From Annulohypoxylon bovei var. microspora (Eukaryota; Ascomycota; Sordariomycetes; Xylariales; Hypoxylaceae), in NCBI GenBank assembly GCA_022836615.1, contig MU405342.1, positions 3,535 to 67,534 on the forward strand: a DNA stretch of 64,000 bases, in the 5' to 3' direction. The notes under the pieces are model-generated. The model was not told the origin of the DNA. It did no database searches and worked only from the letters and a program-made list of their open reading frames with translations. Positions 1 through 9,520 of the stretch are shown here, piece after piece. Position 1 is the stretch's first letter. The number at the start of each line of letters is the position of its first letter. The translations under genes were made by a program, and so were the position numbers.

Positions 1-943
1 GTTGGGCTGGGGGTCCGTGCTGGCCCCGCACCGTGGGTTGCCGGGGGGGTTCGCTCGGGCCTTGCATACCCCCTTGCCCCCCCCCCCCCCCTCCACACAC
101 CCCCCCCCCCCCCCCCCCCCGTTTTCATATGTACTGTTTACGAGACCAAAATCTGCGTTGTTCTTGAGTTTATTGGGATATTTCTAACGAGTGTGTGTGC
201 GGGATAGATGGTTGGGGATTCGGTATGGCGAGGAACCACAGGCATAAGAGACATTAAGGGGTTTGCATCAGACAGCCGATATCGTGGGAATAGAGTACCT
301 AATTCAAGGTAGTATGCTGAATAAATGTCTTGGTTGGACGATGGTATCAACTATCCCGAGGTGCCGTAGATTTAGGTGAGCCAGGGTTAGGGTTAGGGTT
401 AACTCCTACCGTCCAAGGCCAAGCCTTACAAGAATAAAAATCATCCATACTACCAGCTACACAGAGTCTCGTCGATTTATATAGCGCTGAGCCGAATTCC
501 GTGAATAAGAGGTCTTTTATTAGAAAAGGTTAAGAATCAGCTTTTCTTCAGGAGAACACCCGCTGAATAAACTCCTAACCTAGCGCGCTGTCGCATAGGT
601 GCCCCTTTTTACGAACATCGGGCGTGTTCTATTTTGTCCACATCATTTACAGATCTAAATACTATATCAATAATAGTTTATCATAAATTAGAGCAGCGAT
701 GGATCACCCTTAAGGTACAATAGTACAATTAGGTCGTCTGCGGTACTATATTATGCTAACTCCGACTAACACCAGACGAGAGAGCCCGGACCTAATACCC
801 CTTTTCATCCATCCATTCCCTTGTGGACGTTGGCTATCTACAAGTGGGTAATTAACATAACAGGATTCCCTATGGTTCGAGGCAATCCTCTGCCAATCCA
901 TGTTCACAACACAATGCAGCCTTTTATCCCCTCTCAGATGTTC
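1..943. other. Left-edge non-coding region with C-runs and telomere-type units
   Basis: The first 120 bases are unusually GC-rich and end in two cytosine runs (77-91 and 100-120), unlike the AT-rich DNA that follows. This looks like a low-complexity contig edge or an assembly or sequencing artefact. From about 121 to 943 the DNA is AT-rich. I see no supported gene, only a short telomere-type repeat listed separately. Confidence 0.6.
383..400 (+). repeat. Interstitial telomere-type repeat, three AGGGTT units
   Basis: Three perfect tandem copies of AGGGTT (the TTAGGG telomere unit of filamentous fungi) lie within unrelated AT-rich sequence. The array is too short to be a telomere. It could be a scar of chromosome healing or end fusion, or a telobox-type protein binding site. 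Confidence 0.75.
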
Positions 944-2554
944 TTAGGCTGGGCAAGACTGCACTCTCCTGTGGCCAGGGTTGGGTTTTTCCCGTATGGG
1001 CAATTGGATGCTGTGTTTCTTATGGAGTGTGCGTATGAATCGATGCCTTCTCCCTTCCTGTTCCCTGACTTTCTTTGCGAATCTCTTCATGGCTTTGAGA
1101 TGTTTCCAATAAAGCTTCTTCGATTTTGACTTAACTTTGTAGGCCCCATTACCCCTCTTCGCCCGCTGTATTTTCTGAGACTGAGACTTTTTCTTACTCA
1201 GTGCCTTTGGCGACGATGCTTCGATCCTGATGGCACTATCGAAGCGCACTTTAGTTCGGAGGCATACTCTTTTAATCCATTTTCGAAACTTGAACTTATG
1301 GATTTGTTGAACAGGGTTAGTTGAAGACTCATTAGAGCCCTTGAAGTGTATCCCGGGTAACTGCTGACTTTCGAAATGAGTTGTTGCTATAGCAAGATGA
1401 TCTCGTAGGGGATTCTTTTGCGATATAGATGCAGGCATAGTGTTGGATCTATTGTAATGGGTCTTCCAATGAACCTTGGTTGGGCGTGTGCCATGTGTTT
1501 CCGTGCTTTGACGCAGGCGATCTGCAGAGCCCGTATTGCTTGGTCTAAATGGAAATTCTTCTTCAGACGAACCAGTGTGAGTAGATGATTCTAGCTCGAG
1601 GAAGCTTCCATAAACAGCCGAGGTGCTTGAGACTTGACCATCTAGCAAATGTATTCCATCTCCCCGAGAAAAGGGTAAACCCTGGACTTCCTGCATGCGC
1701 ATAATAGTGGAATCACTATCATGACAGGTGTCGGATGAGTTGTCCTGCTGCTCTTTTGGGGATCCAACTGTCATGGTGTCTGAAAGAGGCGGCTTGGTGG
1801 TATAATCTCTACTGGTTGTTCTCGTTTCTGTATCTGAGATTCCACCAACTGCAGCTAGTTCTTCCATGAGACATTGACCACCTCTATCAATAGGGGCTGA
1901 GATACCGTTTGTTGAGACAGTAGATCTTCTCGAGCTCTCCAGCGATGGATAGGTGCCGTAGTGAGATATTTCAGACATGAAGCTTTCAGACCAAATATTC
2001 AGCTGTGGCGAAACGCAATGTTCCGGCGGAGAGCGAATACCTTCTGATGGATATGATGATGAGGCGCTGCGTACACTAGTGATGGGGGTTGGTGACTTAA
2101 TGGTTCCCAGCGTGTATGTCCTTGATGATCGGATTTTCGGACTGCACTCGTTCAATAGAATAGCTGAATGCGATTCTTTCAGTTCTTTATCTTGTTTACT
2201 AAAAAGTCCGGCAAGTCTGCCCCTATAGGCTGGATAGATAGGCGTATCAGAATGGTGAACCCCTGAATCATGTTTTTCCTCCTTAAGCTTAGAAGGTGAT
2301 GGTATGTTTTCAATGCGATCTGAAAGGGGTAGTAACTCCCTTATATTGTTCCCGTCACTAGGCAATATGGAATTTAAACGGTTCTCGTCCTTGTCGAAGA
2401 GACTTGCGAAGGCTATGGAGAGATTTGCCCGTCGACGGGCGCCAGGATCACCGATGTGGATGGTTGGGAATTTTCCACGCTGGCTTGAGTCACTATGGTT
2501 GGATTTTTCGCGGTTGAAAGCCCTGCTGGGCAAAGACCACCTATGAAGAGACAT
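944..2554 (-). CDS. Uncharacterised Ser-rich protein with a strongly basic C-terminus
   Basis: This is one uninterrupted 536-codon frame that I do not recognise. Residues 1 to about 400 are rich in Ser, Thr, Pro and charged residues and look disordered. From about residue 410 the protein becomes very basic, with a patch containing KFRKWIKRVCLRTKVRF and later clusters such as SKKKSQSQK and KVKSKSKK. A basic, aromatic-containing segment of this kind could bind nucleic acid or membrane, or act as a nuclear localisation signal; this is inference only. The long open frame in AT-rich DNA supports a real gene. The start is the first ATG in frame; no intron is needed. No function is proposed. Confidence 0.6.
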   Translation of the reverse strand: MSLHRWSLPSRAFNREKSNHSDSSQRGKFPTIHIGDPGARRRANLSIAFASLFDKDENRLNSILPSDGNNIRELLPLSDRIENIPSPSKLKEEKHDSGVHHSDTPIYPAYRGRLAGLFSKQDKELKESHSAILLNECSPKIRSSRTYTLGTIKSPTPITSVRSASSSYPSEGIRSPPEHCVSPQLNIWSESFMSEISHYGTYPSLESSRRSTVSTNGISAPIDRGGQCLMEELAAVGGISDTETRTTSRDYTTKPPLSDTMTVGSPKEQQDNSSDTCHDSDSTIMRMQEVQGLPFSRGDGIHLLDGQVSSTSAVYGSFLELESSTHTGSSEEEFPFRPSNTGSADRLRQSTETHGTRPTKVHWKTHYNRSNTMPASISQKNPLRDHLAIATTHFESQQLPGIHFKGSNESSTNPVQQIHKFKFRKWIKRVCLRTKVRFDSAIRIEASSPKALSKKKSQSQKIQRAKRGNGAYKVKSKSKKLYWKHLKAMKRFAKKVREQEGRRHRFIRTLHKKHSIQLPIREKPNPGHRRVQSCPA

Positions 2555-3789
2555 AGAGGTATGAGGATTTAAATGTATTCTTCTAAAGTACCTAGCAATG
2601 CACGTTAAACGTATCGCGTTACTTCAACGAGGAATAAGCAATGCGTTGAGAATAGATGACTAGGTAGGTAGAGAAGTAGTTTGAAGAAAAGAAATTGCTA
2701 GTCATCTCTCATGAGGAACATATTGGCAAAGTTTACACAACGTACCTAAGTAAGTATGTGCCTGCCCTCATAATTCAATGAGTTTCAGGAAAGTACAATT
2801 ATAGTCTTACCTACCTACCTATACATAAGGTGCCTAGTACATATATATTATGAAGGCGTACATACCTCTAAATATTCTGCCTAGAAGGATGTGACTATGT
2901 CCCATAAGACTTCCAAGTCATACCTGTAAATAAGGGGAAGTGATGTCCGAAATACCCAATCTTCACCTACCAGTATGAATTATTATGTTATAAAATATTC
3001 AAATTATGCAGAACCCCCAAAAAATCCCCTTGCTGTTGTGTGTTTAACGGTGTACTCAACATCTTCGCCTCCATGTCGTGAATGTTTACGGCGACTATGT
3101 GAGAATACTGGTGCGCGATGTGCTTGTCGCAATCTCACTCGACTTACTTAAAGATGCGACACGCTATTATACTCTGTCGTAGCTGCGTATAGCGAGGCAT
3201 CCATATAGCTGGCACAGTTGTTCGAATAAAAAGGTGATAGAATGCTGGCAAAACGGTGCTATTGAAAATAGGTACTAGAAAAAGCTGAGGTAAGTCATGC
3301 TTGATTACAAATATAAACTTAAAGGGGTTTCATGATGTTTATTTGCATTTATACATCTACGGACACTATATGTGTTCCGAACTCCGTAGTATCATACTTA
3401 TAAGTTATTAGATGAGACCTGATAGACAAAATATGATGCATTCTTGATTGTGTATTGGGCTATTATTGACGGCTAAGGTTACCTTTATATATGCACTCAA
3501 AGGCGGTGCCTAAGGTGATACCTAAAGTGGTTGCTGAAGGTATCCACAACTACCTACGGACATGAAATGCAGTTACGTCGTTTTAATAAAATGATGTCAC
3601 GATATCGTACCATATCAATAGGCAGGTACGATGAGTCCTTCATACAAAATAAAGCACATGCAGCTCTAACTCTCATAAACCCTTCACTCAGGACACCCTC
3701 ATTTAAATTTTATCATTTATCATCAACCGTGAAGTCATGTTGCAAATTTCATCTCGCCATACTGACAAGGGTCCTACCAGTTTACAGTT
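2555..3789. other. Intergenic region, divergent upstream DNA
   Basis: AT-rich spacer between two divergently transcribed genes. It holds several copies of the dispersed TAGGTAGGTA/TACCTACC motif (for example near 2663 and 2810). No coding frame with recognisable content is visible. Confidence 0.5.
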
Positions 3790-6700
3790 ATGGGATGCTT
3801 CCGAAAATCTCAGCAATTAATAGCAACTTGCTATGCAAGACGGTTGAGCAGACTGTTCCATGGCGCATCTCGATTGACCCTGGTCCCGATCCGTTCCCGC
3901 GCATCCAAGATTGCTAGTCGATCATCATGGTTGCAGAAAAACCAGTTCCCACGTGGCTTTTTTAATTCGCCCAACCAACGGCAGAGGGGATCAGGTTCTA
4001 GTAAAAGACCCCCTGCAGTCGTGCCTGTGGCCACCTCAGCTATTCTAGGCGGCTTGCTTATATACTCGCTATACCCAGGCGATGAACTACGGCGATCCCA
4101 TATTGCTTGTCAGACCAAGAAAGGTCTGAAGTGTACAAATGATGACCCGCGGCTTCAGGCCCAGGATACCGCCTGGTCGGCCTTTGCCAGTCGCTTTGAG
4201 CGTTTTTCTAACGTCACCGACATCGAATGGTCAACATTATCGGATCGCCTCGTCGACATGATCCTTCCTGATTGGTCCAGGGCTCTTCCTAATCAAATCC
4301 GCAAGCTCCAGTGTGAGCTTTCTGTGAAGGATGGATCGCTCGCTAATGAGATATGGCGGGAAGCCCACGACCCTTATATCCACCCGGAGATTCAATATTC
4401 TGCTCAGGTACGCGTCTCCGAGGAGCTCTGCGATGACGAAAAGGAATTCCTAGCTCGCCGGAAGAAAGTCACCACGGCGGCTTTAGCTAAGTATCTCGGC
4501 CTAGATGAGAAGGACGTCCATCCTGACGATGTTCCCACTATCGCCGTATGTGGCTCCGGTGGCGGACTGCGAGCCTTGGTGGCCGGGACTGGCTCGCTTC
4601 TTGCTACTCAAGAAGATGGATTGTTTGATTGCATCACATATACGGCAGGTGTCAGTGGTTCATGCTGGCTTCAATCTTTATACAATTCATCTGTCGCAAA
4701 CCGCCAATTCGATCGAATCGTCGACCACCTAAAAGCTAGAATTGGTGTTCACTTTGCATATCCTCCAGCTGCATTCTCGTCGGTAACGTCTGCGCCAACT
4801 AGCAAGTTACTTCTTAGTAGTTTAGTTGAGAAGCTCAGAGGGGACCCTAAGGCGGATTTCGGACTCGTCGACGCCTACGGGATTCTCTTGGCTGCAAGGC
4901 TCCTAGTGCCCAGGGGCGAGCTCGGTGTTAATGACAAGGATTTTAAACTTTCTAGCCAGAGAGAATACATCAAATACGGAGAGAACCCGATGCCGATTTA
5001 TACTGCCGTCCGCCATGAGATTCCCGATATAGCCGACAAACTATCAAAAACCAGCGGCACTAGTCCAGAACGCGCAAAGGAGATTGCAAAGAAGGAGGCA
5101 TGGTTTCAATGGTTTGAGCTAACACCCTACGAATTTTTCTGTGAAGAGTTCAACGCTGGGATTCCGACCTGGGCGCTCGGCCGTCGATTCAACGACGGAG
5201 AAGACGTCCCTCCCCAGAGCGATGGCTTTCACCTGCCGGAGCTCCGTATGCCTATTATGATGGGTATCTTCGGCAGCGCCTTTTGCGCAACCCTTAGCCA
5301 TTATTATCGAGAAATTCGACCACTTGTAAAAAGCCTTACTGGATTTGCCACAATCGACGAAATGATATATGGATATAATACAGATTTGGAAAAGGTTCAT
5401 CCCATCGACCCAGCCCAAATACCCAACTTTACGTACAACATGGAAGGAAAACTACGATTCACGACACCCACTACGATATATAATAATGAGTACATCCAAC
5501 TGATGGATGCTGGAATGTCAAATAATCTACCTATTTATCCTTTGCTTCGACCTGGCCGAGATATTGACGGTATGTGTAAAAGCATATGCTGAAACTTTCA
5601 TGATATAATAGCTAACGTTATGGCAGTGAGTGAAATAATTTCTTATCTTACTCAGTTACTTAGGTACGGAGACAGAAATGTGTGGTTAAAATAGGGGTCG
5701 ACCAACCTAGGGGGAACCCCTCTGACTCATCATCTCAACCCTTACTGTCGCTACAGGCAACCGGCAAATTTCCGGACAGCGACGTAAGGCTTATAAGGAA
5801 TAATAAGTGACAAATTCTCAGCCGACCCCATTAAAAGGACGTAACCCTGGGTGACAAGAGGCTAGATAAAACTCCCACTGAATGTCCTTTAATGGTGGAA
5901 TGGTGCATACCGTAATTTGACACCTTGGGCATTCGAAGAGGGTTTTTCGTAGGTTCCGAATTCGATTCGCAACTGAGCTTTTTTGGTTTTTCTTTTAATT
6001 TTATTTTTGTTAACACATTAAAATACTAACATCACATCTTGACATCAGATTATCGTGGCATTTGACGCTTCTGCCGATATCAAGACGGATAATTGGCTGT
6101 CTGTAGCAGACGGCTATGCTCGCCAACGCGGCGTTAAGGGGTGGCCAGTTGGTGTTGGGTGGCCCAAGGCAACAGATTCAGCCCAGAAAATCGAACAACA
6201 ATTAGATTCGGCACAAGCAAAGTCAGCAGCCGACGCTGAGACGAAGGTACATCAAGCACAGCAAGACCAAGGAACCGACCAGGCTACAAACCACAGCAAA
6301 CCGCCTAAGCCAACCACAGAACCAAGTACCAAAGCGAAACACGATATATCGCATCCCGAAGACTCTGACCTAGGATACTGCACAATCTGGGTCGGCTCGG
6401 CTGAGGAAAGATCATCAGAGCCGACTCCTACTTCCACAAAGGCAAGGGCGCTCACGGGCGACACGCTGACATGGCAGCTTAAGGAGCCCAGCGCCGGCCT
6501 CACCATCGTGTACCTGCCGTTTCTGGCGAACTCAAAGGTGGAGGGCGTGAACCCGGCCGAGTCCGACTACATGAGCACGTGGAACTTCGTGTACACGCCC
6601 GAGCAGGTCGATAAGGTGGTGGCGCTGGCCCGCGCCAACTACGCCGAGGGCAAGGACCAGGTCCGCCGTTGCGTGAGGGCCGTATACGAGCGCAAGAAGA

Positions 6701-6804
6701 AGATACGCGAGGATCACGAGGCGACGGTTAGGAAGGAGGTTTATCGACGGTTGGTTAGGCTAGGTATAGCGGACAAGCTGGGCGAGGGCGATCACTTTAG
6801 TTAG
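3790..6804 (+). CDS. cPLA2-type lysophospholipase/patatin-like lipase, probably mitochondrial
   Basis: Exons 3790-5568 and 6049-6804 give 844 aa. The family cleaves acyl chains from glycerophospholipids with a Ser-Asp dyad. Visible motifs are the oxyanion loop GSGGG (about residue 255), nucleophile elbow GVSGS with Ser289, and catalytic Asp573 in DAGMSNNLP. These match the cytosolic PLA2 catalytic domain. The N-terminus is rich in Arg and Ser without acidic residues and is followed by a hydrophobic segment (about residues 76-96), which suggests a mitochondrial presequence and inner-membrane anchoring. Residues about 625-700 are a Gln/Thr/Lys-rich low-complexity insert. The join falls between GRDID and IIVAFDASADI, where family members run through without a gap. 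A single GT-AG intron leaves the frame off by one; a twin intron closes it exactly (see the separate entry). A C2 domain is not apparent. Exact substrate is unknown. Confidence 0.85.
5569..6048 (+). other. Spliceosomal twin intron (stwintron), donor interrupted between G and T
   Basis: The internal intron is 5570-5626 (57 nt): donor GTATGT, branch-like GCTAAC, acceptor GGCAG. Removing it joins G5569 to TGAGTG at 5627, creating the donor GTGAGT for an external intron that ends at CAG 6048 after the branch sequence TACTAAC (6024-6030). The external intron is G5569 plus 5627-6048, 423 nt. Exon 1 then ends in phase 0 after GAC (5568), and exon 2 starts in phase 0 with ATT (6049). Direct splicing 5570-6048 would shift the frame by one base, and retaining 5627 onward meets a stop. 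This is the [D1,2] stwintron arrangement. Inferred from sequence only. Confidence 0.75.
5686..5836. repeat. Possible MITE-like insertion inside the external intron
   Basis: Two TTAAAA copies (5686-5691 and 5831-5836) flank about 140 bases that begin with AGGGGTCG and end with CGACCCC, a short terminal inverted repeat. A second imperfect inverted pair, CCATTAAAAGGAC (5829-5841) and GTCCTTTAATGG (about 5884-5895), lies next to it. This could explain why the external intron is much longer than its neighbours. Inverted repeats this short can occur by chance. Confidence 0.3.
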
Positions 6805-7360
6805 CATCGTGGCTGTCAAATTTCGAGGTTGGAAACAGACCGCGCTGGATACAACCCACTTGATATAAATTCTCCACTTCCACTTCCCCTTAATGAAGCT
6901 TAATGCTCCGTGTACACCAGATAGGCCACCGGTTAGACCACCGGTTAGATAAATTATCAATGGCACATAAGGACGATTTTAATAGATAAATCTAGAGACA
7001 ATACCCTCGAACGTAAATCATGCAAGTAGATAGATATTTACACTCGGCTGAAGAGTGGTTACGGGTGGTGCTGTCCTTGTATGTTTTTCTACATGGGCCA
7101 TCCAGCTTTTTGGACGTTTGAATATGGTACAATGATACACGTTGGTAGACTGGCCCCTGAATCCACCCTCATAACGTTAAGTCCCGCGACGGCCAAGACA
7201 TCAATCATAATCATCTCTTTTTTTGAATGAATGCCCGCCTTTTTTCGGCCGTCTCCATTATCCAATGGTTTACTGGTACGCCTTGCTCCGCAGAGGAGAG
7301 GAGAATTCTCGTAGGATAAACCCCCCACGTTTTTAGAGCCCCGCCTAGATCTGGCGCCGA
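6805..7360. other. Convergent 3' spacer with a 12-mer tandem duplication
   Basis: This lies between the 3' ends of the lipase gene and the mL44 gene. The 12-mer CCACCGGTTAGA occurs twice in tandem at 6926-6949. A 91-codon frame on the minus strand (7089-7364) has no recognisable content. No RNA gene is seen. Confidence 0.5.
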
Positions 7361-8719
7361 TCACGATATTATCTCACCGATATCGACGTACGCCGGCTGC
7401 CAGTGGGCGGCATCCTCCACGAAAGTGTCGCTGGGTACACCGACCTCGCCGGGGCTGTACAGGTACCACGCCTTCAACGAGTTGATCGACGCCGCCGTCC
7501 TCGCGGCGTCGAGGCTGGGTCCGGTGCCTTCGCCAAGCTTGTCCCGGCCGCTGTAGATCCCCACCACGAAGACCGGCGTCCTGCTCAGCCGTCCCGTCTC
7601 GCTCAGCACTCGCGCCACGGGCGCGTCGAAATCTTCTCGGGCGCACAGCCGCGCCAGCTCTCTCGTGGGCAGCTTGAACTGGAACAGGTTCTCGAGGTCG
7701 AGCTTTCGGGACAGGACGTGCGACTGCACGAATATCTTGGCGGTCTCCCGCCCGCAGTACCGGTAGATGGCGCCGATGACGGCGCGCACGAAGTTCGCGT
7801 GCGCGTTCTGGGTCGGGTCCTGCACCACGACGTCCCTGGTATTTCGGTCGCTACTGACCTCGGGCCCCTCCGCATCTTCCGGCCCCTGCTCCGAGTCTTT
7901 CTTCGGCTCCTGGTCCTTCGACACCATGTCGCCGAAGGCGTCGTCGTATACCACTCGACTACTGAGACCTCGGCGCCACTTGTATTTCAGAAGCTCCTTG
8001 GACTCGGCGCGCACGTAGCCCCACTTGTTCATCATGACGGTCGGCTTGTCGCGCGAGAACTGCAGGACGCCGGGGTCGACCTCCTCGCCGGGCGCGGCGC
8101 AGGGCTCGACGCCCCAGGCGCGCGCGACCTGGTGCAGCGCCGGCACACCGGAGTAGCCCTTCATGGCGGCGAAGAGGATGGCCATGGGCAGGCGCGGATA
8201 CCGCATGATGAGGAACTCCGAGGTGTGGTACTGGAGCAGGGCGGCGCCGATGAAGGCGAGGTTCGCATTGTTGTAGCGCGGGTGGGCGTCGGCCGAGGGG
8301 TCTATTAGGGTGCGGGCGAGAATCGGGAGGGGGATCTTGGAGGAGAGCGAGAGGCGCGCGTGCAGGGCCGCGAGCTTAGCCGAGTATTGGGCCCGTTCGG
8401 GTGGCGGCGACGGGAGCGGTAGTGGGCGTCCTTCTTCGAGCACTTTTGCGGATCCGTGGTCGTAGTATACCCCTTCAGGGGGGGGCTCAGAGGTTGTGGT
8501 CTGCCATCTCCTTTGGTTTTGGCAGCATAGCGGGGCTTGTAATCTAGATGTTCGGGTCGCTCGACATATTCTGGTGGAGGCGGATGCGGATGCGGGCGCC
8601 GGCCTAGCTGGGGTTGCAGAGAGCAATTGACTCGATAACCTGTCCAGCCGTATTCTCTTCATTTTCGATAAACCCAGATCACCTCGCCCCAACGCACTGG
8701 GGGGGTTGAGACACGACAC
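7361..8719 (-). CDS. MRPL3: Mitochondrial large ribosomal subunit protein mL44 (MRPL3 family)
   Basis: Single-exon 452-aa protein. The N-terminus is Arg/Ala/Ser-rich with few acidic residues, as in a mitochondrial presequence, and is followed by an RNase III-like fold (about residues 100-370) and a C-terminal double-stranded-RNA-binding-like segment (KLGEGTGPSLDAARTAA onward, about 400-425). That order is characteristic of mL44/yeast Mrpl3, a structural ribosomal protein derived from RNase III; the family is not catalytic. The start may be Met1 or the downstream Met20 (8662), where MKRIRLDRLSSQLL begins a classic presequence. Residues about 275-300 are an acidic low-complexity insert. The coding sequence is strongly GC-biased. 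The gene is divergent from the 92-aa protein gene that starts at 9065. Confidence 0.9.
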   Translation of the reverse strand: MSCLNPPSALGRGDLGLSKMKRIRLDRLSSQLLSATPARPAPASASASTRICRATRTSRLQAPLCCQNQRRWQTTTSEPPPEGVYYDHGSAKVLEEGRPLPLPSPPPERAQYSAKLAALHARLSLSSKIPLPILARTLIDPSADAHPRYNNANLAFIGAALLQYHTSEFLIMRYPRLPMAILFAAMKGYSGVPALHQVARAWGVEPCAAPGEEVDPGVLQFSRDKPTVMMNKWGYVRAESKELLKYKWRRGLSSRVVYDDAFGDMVSKDQEPKKDSEQGPEDAEGPEVSSDRNTRDVVVQDPTQNAHANFVRAVIGAIYRYCGRETAKIFVQSHVLSRKLDLENLFQFKLPTRELARLCAREDFDAPVARVLSETGRLSRTPVFVVGIYSGRDKLGEGTGPSLDAARTAASINSLKAWYLYSPGEVGVPSDTFVEDAAHWQPAYVDIGEIIS

Positions 8720-9064
8720 GGTAGTGGGGGATTAGGTCAATTGCTGCAGTTGAGTCTTGTGTCTGTCTGGACCTTTCGAAAAAAGTTTCTGAGAATTGAA
8801 GCTACGCCAATGTGCAAGGACCCATTGATGGTGGCCGTGCACGTGCCACACTTTCGAGTGCCGCCGGATTAACCATTACCCTTGTTTAGTCCAATTACAT
8901 CAGCGCTATTAAGTGTGTGCTAATCGATATGTTGTACCGTTGTACCACTAAATGTACATAATCTGTAGATCAACGTTCAACATTGACACTCCAAGCTACC
9001 TTGTCATCTCAATTCACTTCAATTGACTGCCTTTGAGACTTTGTTCATCACACATCCGGACAAG
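8720..9064. promoter_or_regulatory. Short shared upstream region of two divergent genes
   Basis: Only 345 bases separate the divergent starts of mL44 and the 92-aa protein. The region contains a CACGTG E-box (8840-8845) and a CCAAT box (8891-8895), sites used by bHLH factors and the CCAAT-binding complex in fungi. Joint regulation is inference. Confidence 0.45.
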
Positions 9065-9520
9065 ATGGTATATAACCTTTGTAATTCTACTTAAGATATA
9101 TTGCTAACAATCAACAGGGTGGCGGTCCTCGAGTTTCGTAAGTCGAAGCAACCTCCTTCCGGCCTTTAAACCTCGACAGATGATGAATCTGACCTCCCAC
9201 TAGCTACCCCAAGCATGTCTGGTCTCCGTCCGGCGGCTGGTACACGCAGCCGAGCAACTGGAAGCTGAACACTGCTGCATTTTTCGGCGTCATGATCACC
9301 TTAACAGCTGCCGTGTGGAAACTAAGCGCCGAGCGCGAATTCCGACATAAGATGCCTGAGGAGGGCCGATTCTTCCCCAGCCGATAGTACGTTCGATCAT
9401 GTGGCTCGCCATTCTACGGGGAGCTTTGAGACTAACATATCTTGCAGCTGGAGCAAGCAAATAAGGGAACACGAGGCAGCAAAGAAGTCGGCGCGGGAGA
9501 CGAAGACCGAAGAATCATAG
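9065..9520 (+). CDS. Small single-pass membrane protein, probably mitochondrial
   Basis: Four tiny exons: 9065-9067 (the ATG alone), 9118-9137, 9204-9386 and 9448-9520. They give 92 aa with perfect phase closure at all three introns. The protein starts MGGGPRVSYPKHVWSPSGGW, has one hydrophobic segment (NTAAFFGVMITLTAAVW, about residues 32-48), then a charged tail with FFPSRYWSKQ. This layout (short matrix-like N-terminus, one membrane helix, charged tail) resembles small accessory subunits of respiratory complexes. I recall similar conserved fungal proteins but cannot name the subunit. The exon containing only the start codon is common in highly expressed fungal genes. It is head-to-head with mL44, which fits a mitochondrial role. 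Confidence 0.8.

Noticed and set aside
5570..6048. Single 479-nt intron in the lipase gene
   Set aside because: Leaves a one-base frame mismatch at strong splice signals; the twin-intron model resolves it.
7403..8308. 301-codon frame antisense to mL44
   Set aside because: Shadow of the GC-rich mL44 coding sequence; no domain or signal, and the sense strand has clear family homology.
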